A stretch of 28,840 bases of DNA from a virus: the IMG/VR virus record IMGVR_UViG_3300028581_000183, positions 1-28,840 of that record; one strand, 5' to 3'. Of this stretch, positions 18,740 through 25,392 are shown in pieces. Below the pieces are notes generated by a model. It ran no database searches. It was not told the DNA's origin and worked only from the letters and a program-made list of their open reading frames with translations. The stretch's first letter is position 1, and every line of letters starts with the position of its first letter. The translations under genes and the position numbers were made by a program.

Positions 18740-20629
18740 ATGGATTATCCATTTTTAGATGTAGAGAGTTTTCAAGAACTTTCCGATCTAAATAAAGCAA
18801 CTAAATACAAAGCGGAAATCAAACGCCAAAGAGTTGAAAGGTTTGCTCAATTCTTTGGCAGAGTTAATTCGGCACTCACACTACGCAAGGTAGAAGTTAA
18901 AGTTGAACACGCAGATATAAACGCACCTGCGTGGTCAGGTGCTAGTCATGTTGTATTCAATTCACGACTACTTGGTAATTTAGATACCGCAAAAGAAATT
19001 GCTGGCTTGCGTGGATTAGATTTACACGAAGTTAGCCATATTCTTTACACACCGAGAGAAGGTTCGGAGATATTTGAGTGGTGTAGAGAAAATGATTATC
19101 TATTTGCCTATAATGCGTTAGACGATCAACGCATTGAAACTTTATTTACAACTCGTTATCCGTCAACAATAAACTGGTTCACTTCAACAATACTTATTCA
19201 TTTTGTTGATGATCCAAAAGCGTTTGAAACTTCTTACGGACTATTGCGTGGTCGTCAATATCTGCCAACAGAACTATTGGCACGATCACGCAACGCATAT
19301 AAATATCAAGATCACCTTGACGAAATATGCGACATAGTTGACCAGTATCGTTTATTAACTTTTCCTAACGATACTGAGATCGCAAAAGATTTAATCAAAC
19401 GCTTTCACGATTTAATGCCAACACAAGAAGTTCCTAATCAAGAAAACTTGGCAAACTGGGAACTAGATTTACTTGGTAAAGATAAGTCAGGCAAAAAAAT
19501 TGTGGTAGCAATTAAATCTCCTTTTGGTCATGGAGAAAGACCACACGAAGGTATAGAAAGTTCTGCCACTTCACGACCAGTTCCACCAATTCAACAAAAG
19601 CGTGATGTTGCTAGGGCTAAATCAATACCACTTAAAGATGATGTTAAATTAGCAGAACAATTAAAATCACAACCAGTAATAGAACTTGATTTAACTAATC
19701 AAGATAAATCTGCTGATGAAAGTAAGTCTGCTGGTAATAACAAACCTGATGATCTATCTGCTATAAAAAATATGTTAGAAAACATATTAGATAATCAACA
19801 GATCGCTAATGAGATTAACGACATTATTAGACAAATTGGTGGCTTACCTTCTCTTGCCACTAACAACTCTAAAGAACCAATTAAATCTCGTTATGAAAAT
19901 CAATTACCTTGCGCTAAAACTTTTCAGGCTTCATTATCTTTTAGTAGAGAACTGGAAAGATTAAAAGCAACCTTTGACCCTGCTTGGGAAACTTATCAAG
20001 CACAAGGTCGCTTACAAGCGCACAGATATATTCGTGGTGATGATTTAACTACGATCTTTGATAAGTGGGAACAAGGTAAAGATGAAGCCACAGAAATAGA
20101 GTGTGTAATTCTTTTAGATAACTCAGGTTCTATGGGTGGTCATAAAGCACACTCGGCTTATCGTGCCATGTATGCCATTAAAAAAGCGTTAGATCGTATT
20201 AACGCAAACACCACAGTAATTACTTTTAATTCAATTACGAACATTTTGTATCGTGTTGATGAAAAAGCAACAAATGTAATTCGTAATGCTGGTGCGAGTG
20301 GTGGAACTTGCCCAACAGAAGCCATTACATACGCAACTAAAATACTTGCTGAAACTGAAAAGCCAGTTCGTATTTTCTTTGTAATTACTGACGGAGAGTG
20401 GGAAGCCACTTGGGTAAATGAAAACAACGAAGCAATTAAAAAACTGGGTAATGCTGGTGTGTTAACTGCTTTTGCTTATATCGCTGATAATGCTGAACAG
20501 ATATATCTTGATAAAGATAAATCTCATTATTGCGAAATTAGTGCGGTTGTTAATGACCCACTTAATTTAATTAACATGGCGAGATCAATAGTTAAGTATG
20601 CTATTAAACGCAGGTTAGTTAATAACTAA
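18740..20629 (+). CDS. HExxH plus VWA-domain partner of the MoxR-like ATPase, 629 aa
   Basis: The N-terminal part has LDLHEVSHILY (HEVSH at 96-100) followed by FAYNALDDQRIETLF (125-133), the arrangement of a gluzincin-type zinc site. The middle (about 260-380) is Lys/Asp/Ser-rich and flexible. The C-terminal VWA domain has the MIDAS residues DNSGS (460-464), Thr in ASGGTCPTEA (523) and Asp in VITDGEW (551). MoxR-VWA pairs such as CobS-CobT and related systems act as metal- or cofactor-linked chaperones; the added metalloprotease-like site suggests cleavage of a target. AGGAATAAATA precedes the start. Coupled expression with the ATPase is likely. Confidence 0.87.
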   Translation: MDYPFLDVESFQELSDLNKATKYKAEIKRQRVERFAQFFGRVNSALTLRKVEVKVEHADINAPAWSGASHVVFNSRLLGNLDTAKEIAGLRGLDLHEVSHILYTPREGSEIFEWCRENDYLFAYNALDDQRIETLFTTRYPSTINWFTSTILIHFVDDPKAFETSYGLLRGRQYLPTELLARSRNAYKYQDHLDEICDIVDQYRLLTFPNDTEIAKDLIKRFHDLMPTQEVPNQENLANWELDLLGKDKSGKKIVVAIKSPFGHGERPHEGIESSATSRPVPPIQQKRDVARAKSIPLKDDVKLAEQLKSQPVIELDLTNQDKSADESKSAGNNKPDDLSAIKNMLENILDNQQIANEINDIIRQIGGLPSLATNNSKEPIKSRYENQLPCAKTFQASLSFSRELERLKATFDPAWETYQAQGRLQAHRYIRGDDLTTIFDKWEQGKDEATEIECVILLDNSGSMGGHKAHSAYRAMYAIKKALDRINANTTVITFNSITNILYRVDEKATNVIRNAGASGGTCPTEAITYATKILAETEKPVRIFFVITDGEWEATWVNENNEAIKKLGNAGVLTAFAYIADNAEQIYLDKDKSHYCEISAVVNDPLNLINMARSIVKYAIKRRLVNN

Positions 20630-20644
20630 TAAACAACTAAATGT

Positions 20645-20676
20645 GGTGGAACATGGTCGGGGGGCTATGTTCCACC
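20645..20676 (+). terminator. hairpin after the VWA gene
   Basis: GGTGGAACAT (20645-20654) pairs perfectly with ATGTTCCACC (20667-20676) over a G-rich loop, followed by CTTCT. It lies between the VWA stop and the next ribosome-binding site (AAGGAG), so it may end or attenuate the AAA/VWA transcript. Confidence 0.55.
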
Positions 20677-20702
20677 CTTCTACTAATAAGGAGAATAAAT
20701 AA

Positions 20703-21323
20703 ATGAAATCCGCAGAGTTAAATATAGGAACTAACTACGCAGTAATTCCAGCATGGGATTACTCATCAAGCGATAAGAAAAATCCTGATCGTGTTCAAAA
20801 AAACCATGTTGCGAAAGCAACTCTTGTATCTAGTTCTAAATACGAATACAAAGTGTATAGATCAGATAAACAAGACGACCCTGCTTTTGCGCCAGCAAAT
20901 AAGGGTTCAAGAAATGTTGGTTATTTAGTTTGTTCAGATGATTACAAAGCAAATGGACAAGCACAGACAACTATTTTTTGGTTGGCTAGACCACAAGATA
21001 TTGTTGCTGAATATAAAACTCTTGAACCAAAGTGGGCTGAGAGAGAACGACAAGAACTCTTGGAACAACAAAAACATGAAGCAGAAAGAAAGGAACAAGA
21101 ACGCAAACTTAAAGAAGCAAGGGAATATCACGAAAGAGTGTCTGCTTCTTTACTGACTTCTTTACAAACCATTATTGGTGATCGTGTAAAGAACATTACA
21201 GTTGACCAACGCAACCGCAGAGTTGGCGATCAATATATTGAAACCTCAGAGATGAACATAGACTTCAAAACTATGAGCATATTGGTTGAAAAAATCCTTG
21301 AAGCAAGAGATATGGTGGGTTAA
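20703..21323 (+). CDS. conserved-type phage protein with coiled coil, 206 aa
   Basis: The start has AAGGAG eight nt upstream. Residues about 1-105 form a beta-rich domain (NYAVIPAWDYSSSDKK; HVAKATLVSSSKYEYKVY; IFWLARPQDIV). Residues about 108-150 are a highly charged coiled coil (ERERQELLEQQKHEAERK). The end is a small mixed domain (MNIDFKTMSILVEKILEARD). I recall proteins of this pattern from actinobacteriophages without known function. The next gene overlaps its stop (TAATG). Confidence 0.7.
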   Translation: MKSAELNIGTNYAVIPAWDYSSSDKKNPDRVQKNHVAKATLVSSSKYEYKVYRSDKQDDPAFAPANKGSRNVGYLVCSDDYKANGQAQTTIFWLARPQDIVAEYKTLEPKWAERERQELLEQQKHEAERKEQERKLKEAREYHERVSASLLTSLQTIIGDRVKNITVDQRNRRVGDQYIETSEMNIDFKTMSILVEKILEARDMVG

Positions 21324-22042
21324 TGACTACACAAACTAAAGATAGTTTTTATCTTGAACGATTAAAAACTAAGTTCAATACTGGTGAAGCCTATTGGAGT
21401 GTTGGTGAAACTGGCACAGCAGTTTGGCAACCGCACACTCGCAATAAGTTTGATGTATTAACTGAACACAAATTAGTTGATATAACTTTTGATGAACAAA
21501 TCTACAAAGGTTTTCAGTTAATACTAATTGGATTTCATTATGAGTTTAGGACAGTTTTGGACTTAAACGGAAATCCAAGTTCAAGTTATTTGGCTGATGA
21601 TGAAATTGGCGGATACATGAATGATGTTAAATCATTTACTTATTATGAAGGCATGGCTTACGAAATTGGTGGCGTTAAAGATAGTCAACAAAACTTAAAT
21701 TGGTTGGGTGAGTGCGCCACGCTTTACATGTATGGCGGTGATACTGACCCAAATAAAACAATTAAAAAGTGCCAAAAGAAATTAGATTTACTTTCACAAA
21801 TCGTGAGTGTGAGAGATGAACTAATTTCTATATCTACTGAAAGGGCTGGTTCATACGATACAAAAAATCCTTACAACACTAATGTAGGTGATTTAGTATT
21901 TATTCAAGCGCATGGTCGTTTGCGTAAAGGCAAAATTGTATCTACAACTGGTAGCCGATTTATTGTTGGCTATACAACTCCTTCAAACTCTATTGATCTA
22001 AAGTATAAAACTCTTAGATTAAATGAGTTGTGGGTTGTATGA
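21323..22042 (+). CDS. hypothetical phage protein with C-terminal KOW/SH3-like segment, 239 aa
   Basis: Unrecognised overall. The N-terminal part has aromatic-rich strands (EAYWSVGETGTAVWQPH). The segment VGDLVFIQAHGRLRKGKIVST (about 195-215, shortened) with GSRFIVGYTTP looks like a small SH3/KOW-type barrel. A helix (CQKKLDLLSQIVSVRDEL) lies before it. It overlaps both neighbours (TAATG and ATGA), so it is co-translated with the 206-residue protein and the HNH-like protein. Confidence 0.65.
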   Translation: MTTQTKDSFYLERLKTKFNTGEAYWSVGETGTAVWQPHTRNKFDVLTEHKLVDITFDEQIYKGFQLILIGFHYEFRTVLDLNGNPSSSYLADDEIGGYMNDVKSFTYYEGMAYEIGGVKDSQQNLNWLGECATLYMYGGDTDPNKTIKKCQKKLDLLSQIVSVRDELISISTERAGSYDTKNPYNTNVGDLVFIQAHGRLRKGKIVSTTGSRFIVGYTTPSNSIDLKYKTLRLNELWVV

Positions 22043-22629
22043 AATCAAAACGAACTAAAGTGTGTATAGGTTGTTTTACTGCTTTGCCACTTAATCGTTT
22101 TAATAAACATATAGACGGAAAATACAAAGTTAGGGCAAGGTGTAAATCATGCTTTGCCCTAATGCGTAAGGGTTCGCCACAACGCAAGGCAGATAAAATA
22201 AAACTACTCGCTAATGGTAAAAGGCGGTGTAGTTATTGTCGCAAGATCAAGCCCTTATCTCGTTTTCAACCAAAGGTTCACGCAAGCGGTAATAAGGGCT
22301 ATGAAGGGGCGTGTAAGCCTTGTGTGTCTATTAGACAGGCAAATCAACACCGAAACAACCACAAGGCAGTAAGAGAGTTTGTATTTAATTACTTATTACA
22401 AAACCCTTGTGTTAATTGCGGTGAAACTAATGTATTGGCTTTGGAGTTTGACCACTTACATAGTAAAAAGTTTAATATCGGAACGGCTATTGGTAATAAC
22501 AAACTTTCTAAATCAATTAAACATGAGATTAAAAAGTGCGTTGTTAGATGTTCCAGTTGCCACCGCATTAAAACTCATCAGGAACAAAATAGTTGGAGAT
22601 ACCGATTAGTTATGGAAAGGAGTAAATAA
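22039..22629 (+). CDS. HNH endonuclease with extra zinc knuckles, 196 aa
   Basis: ATG 22039 overlaps the previous stop (ATGA); a GTG at 22030 is a less likely start. Two N-terminal knuckle units (VCIGCFTALPLNRFNKH with RCKSCFALMRKG; RCSYCRKIKPLSRFQPK with CKPCVSIRQ) precede the HNH core: CVNCGETNVLALEFDHLHSKK supplies CxxC and the E-F-D-H strand, and RCSSCHRIKTH the second pair and final His. The repeated C-x-x-C...L-x-x-F pattern is common in HNH proteins of actinobacteriophages. Probably DNA cleavage. Confidence 0.85.
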   Translation: MKSKRTKVCIGCFTALPLNRFNKHIDGKYKVRARCKSCFALMRKGSPQRKADKIKLLANGKRRCSYCRKIKPLSRFQPKVHASGNKGYEGACKPCVSIRQANQHRNNHKAVREFVFNYLLQNPCVNCGETNVLALEFDHLHSKKFNIGTAIGNNKLSKSIKHEIKKCVVRCSSCHRIKTHQEQNSWRYRLVMERSK

Positions 22630-22787
22630 TGAAATCAAAAACTTATTACAAAGTTAGAACTGCCGTTCGCATTATCTTTTGGAGTGCGTTAGTAGTTGGA
22701 GTTTATTATTTAGCAACTCACATAAATTGGGTTGGAGATCATTACTGCTTTGGCAATATGGATAAATGTTATTTAGGGGGTGAGTAA
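22629..22787 (+). CDS. small single-span membrane protein, 52 aa
   Basis: MKSKTYYKVRTAVR is a basic start, then one membrane segment (residues about 15-28, IIFWSALVVGVYYL), then a short outer tail with two Cys (HYCFGNMDKCYLGGE). Its ATG overlaps the HNH stop (TAATG), and the next ATG follows its stop directly. The two Cys could form a disulfide outside the membrane. Function unknown. Confidence 0.6.
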   Translation: MKSKTYYKVRTAVRIIFWSALVVGVYYLATHINWVGDHYCFGNMDKCYLGGE

Positions 22788-22961
22788 ATGGGGTATGTAG
22801 AAATTGTAAGGCGAGTATCTAGTAATGAACTAGATATATGCGATCAATGTAATCAACAAGGCGTTAAAGAAAACGGCAAAATGATTACAGACAATTACTC
22901 TCAGGATATTTTGTGGTTCTGCTATAACTGCGTAGAAGCACAAAAAAGATCACTCTCTTAA
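22788..22961 (+). CDS. small zinc-ribbon protein, 57 aa
   Basis: MGYVEIVRRVSSNELDICDQC starts a ribbon with CxxC, completed by LWFCYNCVEAQKR. The beta segment between (KMITDNYSQDILWF) fits a knuckle. It begins immediately after the previous stop. It lies just before the candidate structured RNA. Resembles generic zinc ribbons, and no family can be named. Confidence 0.65.
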   Translation: MGYVEIVRRVSSNELDICDQCNQQGVKENGKMITDNYSQDILWFCYNCVEAQKRSLS

Positions 22962-22973
22962 TTAAATAAACTT

Positions 22974-23110
22974 GTTGGATAGGCGTTAACACAAGACTTG
23001 TCGGGTTCGTTTTCATACCCACTCCTTTCACTTGTGAAGGGCGGTCAAGACTTTTATTATCCTTAAATTGCTTTGGATAATAAGACGAGCCGTATCTGCG
23101 CCTATTCAAC
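22974..23110 (+). ncRNA. candidate structured RNA, multibranch
   Basis: A closing stem of 12 pairs (GTTGGATAGGCG, 22974-22985, with CGCCTATTCAAC, 23099-23110; one G-U) encloses three hairpins: GGGT/ACCC (23003-23006 with 23017-23020), CCTTTCA/TGTGAAGGG-type stem of 7 pairs with a 4-nt loop (23024-23041), and TTATTATCC/GGATAATAA of 9 perfect pairs (23054-23062 with 23075-23083). No plus-strand gene fits here. This could be a riboswitch, an attenuator or a separate small RNA ahead of the HTH gene at 23135. No known family is recognised, and it is not a tRNA. Confidence 0.5.
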
Positions 23111-23134
23111 TCCCTAATAGAACTGGATTATTAA

Positions 23135-23299
23135 ATGGAAAATAAAACAATACAAATACTTCACCAAAGATTTAACTATCAAAAATCTATATCAGAAGTT
23201 GCTCGTATGTTTGGAATATCACGAATACAGGTTAGAAAAATAGAGTTAGAACATGGAACTAAATACTTACTTCAATTTGGAAAAAAGGAGAACTACTAA
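23135..23299 (+). CDS. small helix-turn-helix protein, 54 aa
   Basis: MENKTIQILHQRFNYQKSISE leads into SISEVARMFGISRIQVRKIE, a typical helix-turn-helix similar to sigma region 4 or small transposase/regulator HTHs. The C-terminus is short (KYLLQFGKKENY). It lies 25 nt after the candidate structured RNA, so the RNA may control it. Its stop overlaps the next start (TAATG). Probably a DNA-binding regulator. Confidence 0.7.
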   Translation: MENKTIQILHQRFNYQKSISEVARMFGISRIQVRKIELEHGTKYLLQFGKKENY

Positions 23300-23496
23300 T
23301 GGCTGATGATCTATTAGATGAAAGTTTGTTTGATGAAACTTTTAATAGCGACCCACAATGTAATTGTGAGTGCGGTTGTGAAGTTCCAGTATTAGGACAA
23401 TGTGTTAGTTGTTCGTCTGATGACGGACACCAAAACAATAATGGGTTGCCAAAATATGACCAACTTAATGAACTTGTATTAGGAGATAATCAATGA
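23299..23496 (+). CDS. small acidic Cys-rich protein, 65 aa
   Basis: The protein starts with an acidic helix (MADDLLDESLFDETF), then packs seven Cys into CNCECGCEVPVLGQCVSC (residues about 21-39), likely two zinc or metal sites. GGAG precedes the start, which overlaps the HTH stop. It overlaps the next gene by 4 nt. I know of C-x-C-x-C-G-C proteins in phages as small zinc knuckles, but not their function. Confidence 0.65.
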   Translation: MADDLLDESLFDETFNSDPQCNCECGCEVPVLGQCVSCSSDDGHQNNNGLPKYDQLNELVLGDNQ

Positions 23497-23789
23497 ACCA
23501 AGAACAACAGGACTTAGTTAAATCAATTAACTTTGCCACCGAGTTTATTAAGATCGTTCGTGGATTTCAGGTTGACCAAGAACGCAAAGATAGTTTGCCC
23601 CAAGAAATTAAAGAATATCTAGCCAACGAACACTTGAATAAGTTAATTTCAGATCAAGGGTTAGAACCTGAAATGTTAGTTTGGGGTTTATTACACATGA
23701 TAGAGATTTTATTAAGAGTTAATGATTTACAACCTACTGACTTAATTGATCTCATGGAACAGTTTATTAAAAAAATAGAGAGTGAGTAA
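23493..23789 (+). CDS. hypothetical helical protein, 98 aa
   Basis: Entirely helical and acidic (LVKSINFATEFIKIVRGF; PEMLVWGLLHMIEILLRV; LIDLMEQFIKKIESE). No motif is recognised. ATGA overlap with the Cys-rich gene upstream, and WhiB starts 2 nt after its stop, so it is in the regulatory operon. It could be an anti-regulator or partner for WhiB, an idea based on position only. Confidence 0.65.
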   Translation: MNQEQQDLVKSINFATEFIKIVRGFQVDQERKDSLPQEIKEYLANEHLNKLISDQGLEPEMLVWGLLHMIEILLRVNDLQPTDLIDLMEQFIKKIESE

Positions 23790-23791
23790 TA

Positions 23792-24127
23792 ATGACTAAA
23801 ACTAAAAGCCAAGTATCTTTTACTAAGGCGAGAAAAACAACTAAACCAATAGAACTAACTATGCCTACACCAAGAGATATAGACAATACTCCATGCCAAA
23901 CAGTTGACCCTGAAATCTTTTTTCCTGACCCAACTGATACGGCTGGCATTACAAAAGCCAAAACTCTTTGTGGTAATTGCGATCAAGAAATAAAACAAAA
24001 GTGTTTATCTTTTGCTTTAACTAATAAAGTTCACTACGGAGTTTGGGGTGGACTTACAGAAGTTGAACGCCAAAGTTTGCTTCGCAAACAATACAGAAGT
24101 GGTATTACTAATGTATTTACAAATTAA
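23792..24127 (+). CDS. WhiB-like iron-sulfur transcription regulator, 111 aa
   Basis: Four Cys ligands are seen: Cys35 (NTPCQTVDPEIFFPD), Cys60 and Cys63 (TLCGNC) and Cys71 (KQKCLSFAL). The G-V-W-G-G turn follows (HYGVWGGLTEVER), then a basic end. This is the Wbl family, restricted to actinobacteria and their phages, and binds a [4Fe-4S] cluster while interacting with the primary sigma factor. The spacing from Cys63 to Cys71 is seven residues, longer than the usual five. It may redirect host transcription, for example toward phage promoters. Confidence 0.93.
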   Translation: MTKTKSQVSFTKARKTTKPIELTMPTPRDIDNTPCQTVDPEIFFPDPTDTAGITKAKTLCGNCDQEIKQKCLSFALTNKVHYGVWGGLTEVERQSLLRKQYRSGITNVFTN

Positions 24128-24175
24128 ATGGGGGAATAAACCTAATGAAACTAACGAGAAAGTTAATAAAAAAAC

Positions 24176-24358
24176 ATGAGCGAGTGGCTAACAAATACAG
24201 ATATAGCAGAATTAACAGGGCTAAAAGTAGAAACTCTACACACCTATCTAAATCGCAACACCCTTCCAACTCCCGACAATTACATAGGGAGAACGCCAGT
24301 TTGGAAATCAAATACGATCAAACAATGGATTAAAGACCGAGAACAGGAGATTAACTAA
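24176..24358 (+). CDS. MerR/AlpA-type helix-turn-helix protein, possible excisionase, 60 aa
   Basis: MSEWLTNTDIAELTGLKVETLHTYLNR is the classic HTH_17-type fold, followed by the wing PTPDNYIGRTPVWKSNTIKQW. This family includes AlpA-type regulators and phage excisionases. With an integrase 1 kb downstream, an excisionase role is possible. No strong ribosome-binding site is seen before ATG 24176; an overlapping frame from 24145 has GGGGGA upstream but a shadow-like sequence and may serve as a coupled leader. The stop overlaps the next start (TAATG). Confidence 0.75.
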   Translation: MSEWLTNTDIAELTGLKVETLHTYLNRNTLPTPDNYIGRTPVWKSNTIKQWIKDREQEIN

Positions 24359-24507
24359 TGGCAACAATGAATATCTATATTGAGTTAAATGATGAGCATG
24401 AAGGCGACAATGCGCCAGCGTTTGCTCACGATTTAATGAAATATACCTTTGATGAGTTAATAATTAAAGATCAAATTAAAAACTACGAGTGGGAGATAAT
24501 AGAGTGA
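24358..24507 (+). CDS. hypothetical small acidic protein, 49 aa
   Basis: MATMNIYIELNDEHEGDNAP begins with a strand and an acidic loop, then a helix (FAHDLMKYTFDELIIKDQI) and a final strand (NYEWEIIE). Its start overlaps the HTH stop (TAATG), and its stop overlaps the next start (GTGA). Compact alpha/beta protein; not recognised. Confidence 0.6.
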   Translation: MATMNIYIELNDEHEGDNAPAFAHDLMKYTFDELIIKDQIKNYEWEIIE

Positions 24508-24665
24508 ATAAAGATCAAGCAATTACCGAAATGTTAAATCTACGCCAGTTGTGGGAACTAGAACAAAATAGTTCAACGGCAGACGGAAACTCAGATTACG
24601 CAACCTATACAGGTGCTATAAATGCGATCAATGTTGCTATTAAAATTGTAAAGGAGATTAACTAA
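24504..24665 (+). CDS. hypothetical small helical protein, 53 aa
   Basis: The start is GTG 24504, overlapping the previous stop (GTGA). The sequence (NKDQAITEMLNLRQLWELEQ, then YTGAINAINVAIKIVKEIN) is two helices. The stop overlaps the next ATG (TAATG). No motif is recognised; translation is supported by the overlaps on both sides. Confidence 0.55.
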   Translation: MNKDQAITEMLNLRQLWELEQNSSTADGNSDYATYTGAINAINVAIKIVKEIN

Positions 24666-25201
24666 TGGGATTAGACATGTATTTATATGCGGAAAAGTAT
24701 ATTGGTAGTTCTACTGATGAAACTGGCTCGTATAATAAAATTAAAAATCTTGCTGGATTAAAAGATTTACCTACTCCCAGTTTTTCCAATGTATTAGTTA
24801 AATCAATGGTTGGTTATTGGCGAAAAGCCAATGCTATTCATGGCTGGATAATTGATCGGTGTGGCAAGGGCGTTGATGAGTGCCAACCAATTTATTTAAG
24901 TGATGATGATTTATTAAATCTAAAAAACGATAGTATTAAGGCTTTGGCAAATCCTGATCGTGAATATCAAATCACAAATAATAAAGTTTTTTATCAATTA
25001 TGTGATTACTTAAATACTTTAGAAAAACCAATTACAGTTGATAATTATGAAAATCCACTTAAACCAGTTGAAGGATTTTTCTTTGGTGGTGATGAATTAA
25101 GCGATTATTATTATGAACAACTGGAATACACTATTGATTTAATCAGTTCTCTATTAGAAAACGATCAAGAGTTGGGATTTATTTATCAAGCCAGTTGGTA
25201 G
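24665..25201 (+). CDS. conserved phage hypothetical protein (MGLDMYLYAEKY family), 178 aa
   Basis: The start MGLDMYLYAEKYIG and the motifs VGYWRKANAIHGWIID, CQPIYLSDDDL and the ending EGFFFGGDELSDYYYEQL with a final SW are features I recall from a widespread phage and bacterial family of unknown function. AAGGAG lies before ATG 24665. It is the last gene before a strong terminator. The Tyr/Trp-rich content and lack of catalytic motifs give no functional clue. Confidence 0.75.
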   Translation: MGLDMYLYAEKYIGSSTDETGSYNKIKNLAGLKDLPTPSFSNVLVKSMVGYWRKANAIHGWIIDRCGKGVDECQPIYLSDDDLLNLKNDSIKALANPDREYQITNNKVFYQLCDYLNTLEKPITVDNYENPLKPVEGFFFGGDELSDYYYEQLEYTIDLISSLLENDQELGFIYQASW

Positions 25202-25202
25202 G

Positions 25203-25286
25203 AACTAACTTTAGTTTTCTCCAGACAAGTTAGTTAGTTAGTTAATTAAGCGTGAACTAACTTTGGGGAATTAAATAAAGTTAGTT
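25203..25286. repeat. two AACTAACTT/AAGTTAGTT inverted repeats
   Basis: AACTAACTT (25203-25211) pairs with AAGTTAGTT (25227-25235), and the same arms recur at 25255-25263 and 25278-25286. A third copy lies at 27419-27452. The series flanks the integrase-lysozyme pair on both sides. They could be integrase arm sites, operators or transcript-end hairpins. GCGTGAACTAACTT here also recurs inside the integrase gene. Confidence 0.65.
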
Positions 25287-25292
25287 GATCTT

Positions 25293-25332
25293 AAATTGCC
25301 CTTAGTCCAAATTGGATTAGGGGCAATTTTTT
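25293..25332 (+). terminator. strong rho-independent terminator before the integrase
   Basis: An 18-pair stem (25293-25310 with 25312-25329, two G-U pairs) is followed by six T. It ends the early plus-strand transcript. The -35 of the integrase promoter begins at its last bases. Confidence 0.85.
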
Positions 25333-25384
25333 GACCTAAAACCTACTGGTGAGTATACTCGCCAGTAATATACTGACCAGTAGG
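25331..25384 (+). promoter_or_regulatory. integrase promoter with overlapping palindromic operator
   Basis: TTGACC (25331-25336), 17 nt, then TATACT (25354-25359) form a good promoter. Covering the -10 is a 24-bp palindrome with 11 of 12 pairs matched (25344-25367, TACTGG-T-GAGTATACTC-G-CCAGTA). A second dyad TACTGACCAGTA follows (25371-25382), and CCTACTGGT/ACCAGTAGG (25342-25350 with 25376-25384) spans the whole block. This is the design of a repressor-controlled promoter. The repressor is not identified; the HTH proteins at 23135 and 24176 are candidates. Confidence 0.75.
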
Positions 25385-25392
25385 GGGAACTA

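Noticed and set aside
16299-22750. 15-bp identity (AGATCATTACTGCTT) between control region and the 22629 gene
   Set aside because: One of the copies is coding and a 15-mer match is expected by chance in AT-rich sequence of this length.
22885-23109. Minus-strand 74-codon frame over the structured RNA
   Set aside because: No ribosome-binding site, wrong strand for the block, and its sequence reflects the paired stems.
22974-23110. tRNA or tmRNA
   Set aside because: No cloverleaf, no acceptor/anticodon arrangement; the GGGTTCG word alone is not enough.
24145-24333. Basic 62-codon frame overlapping the HTH gene
   Set aside because: It has a ribosome-binding site, but the sequence is composition-driven and overlaps a clear HTH protein in another frame; at most its start serves as a coupled leader.
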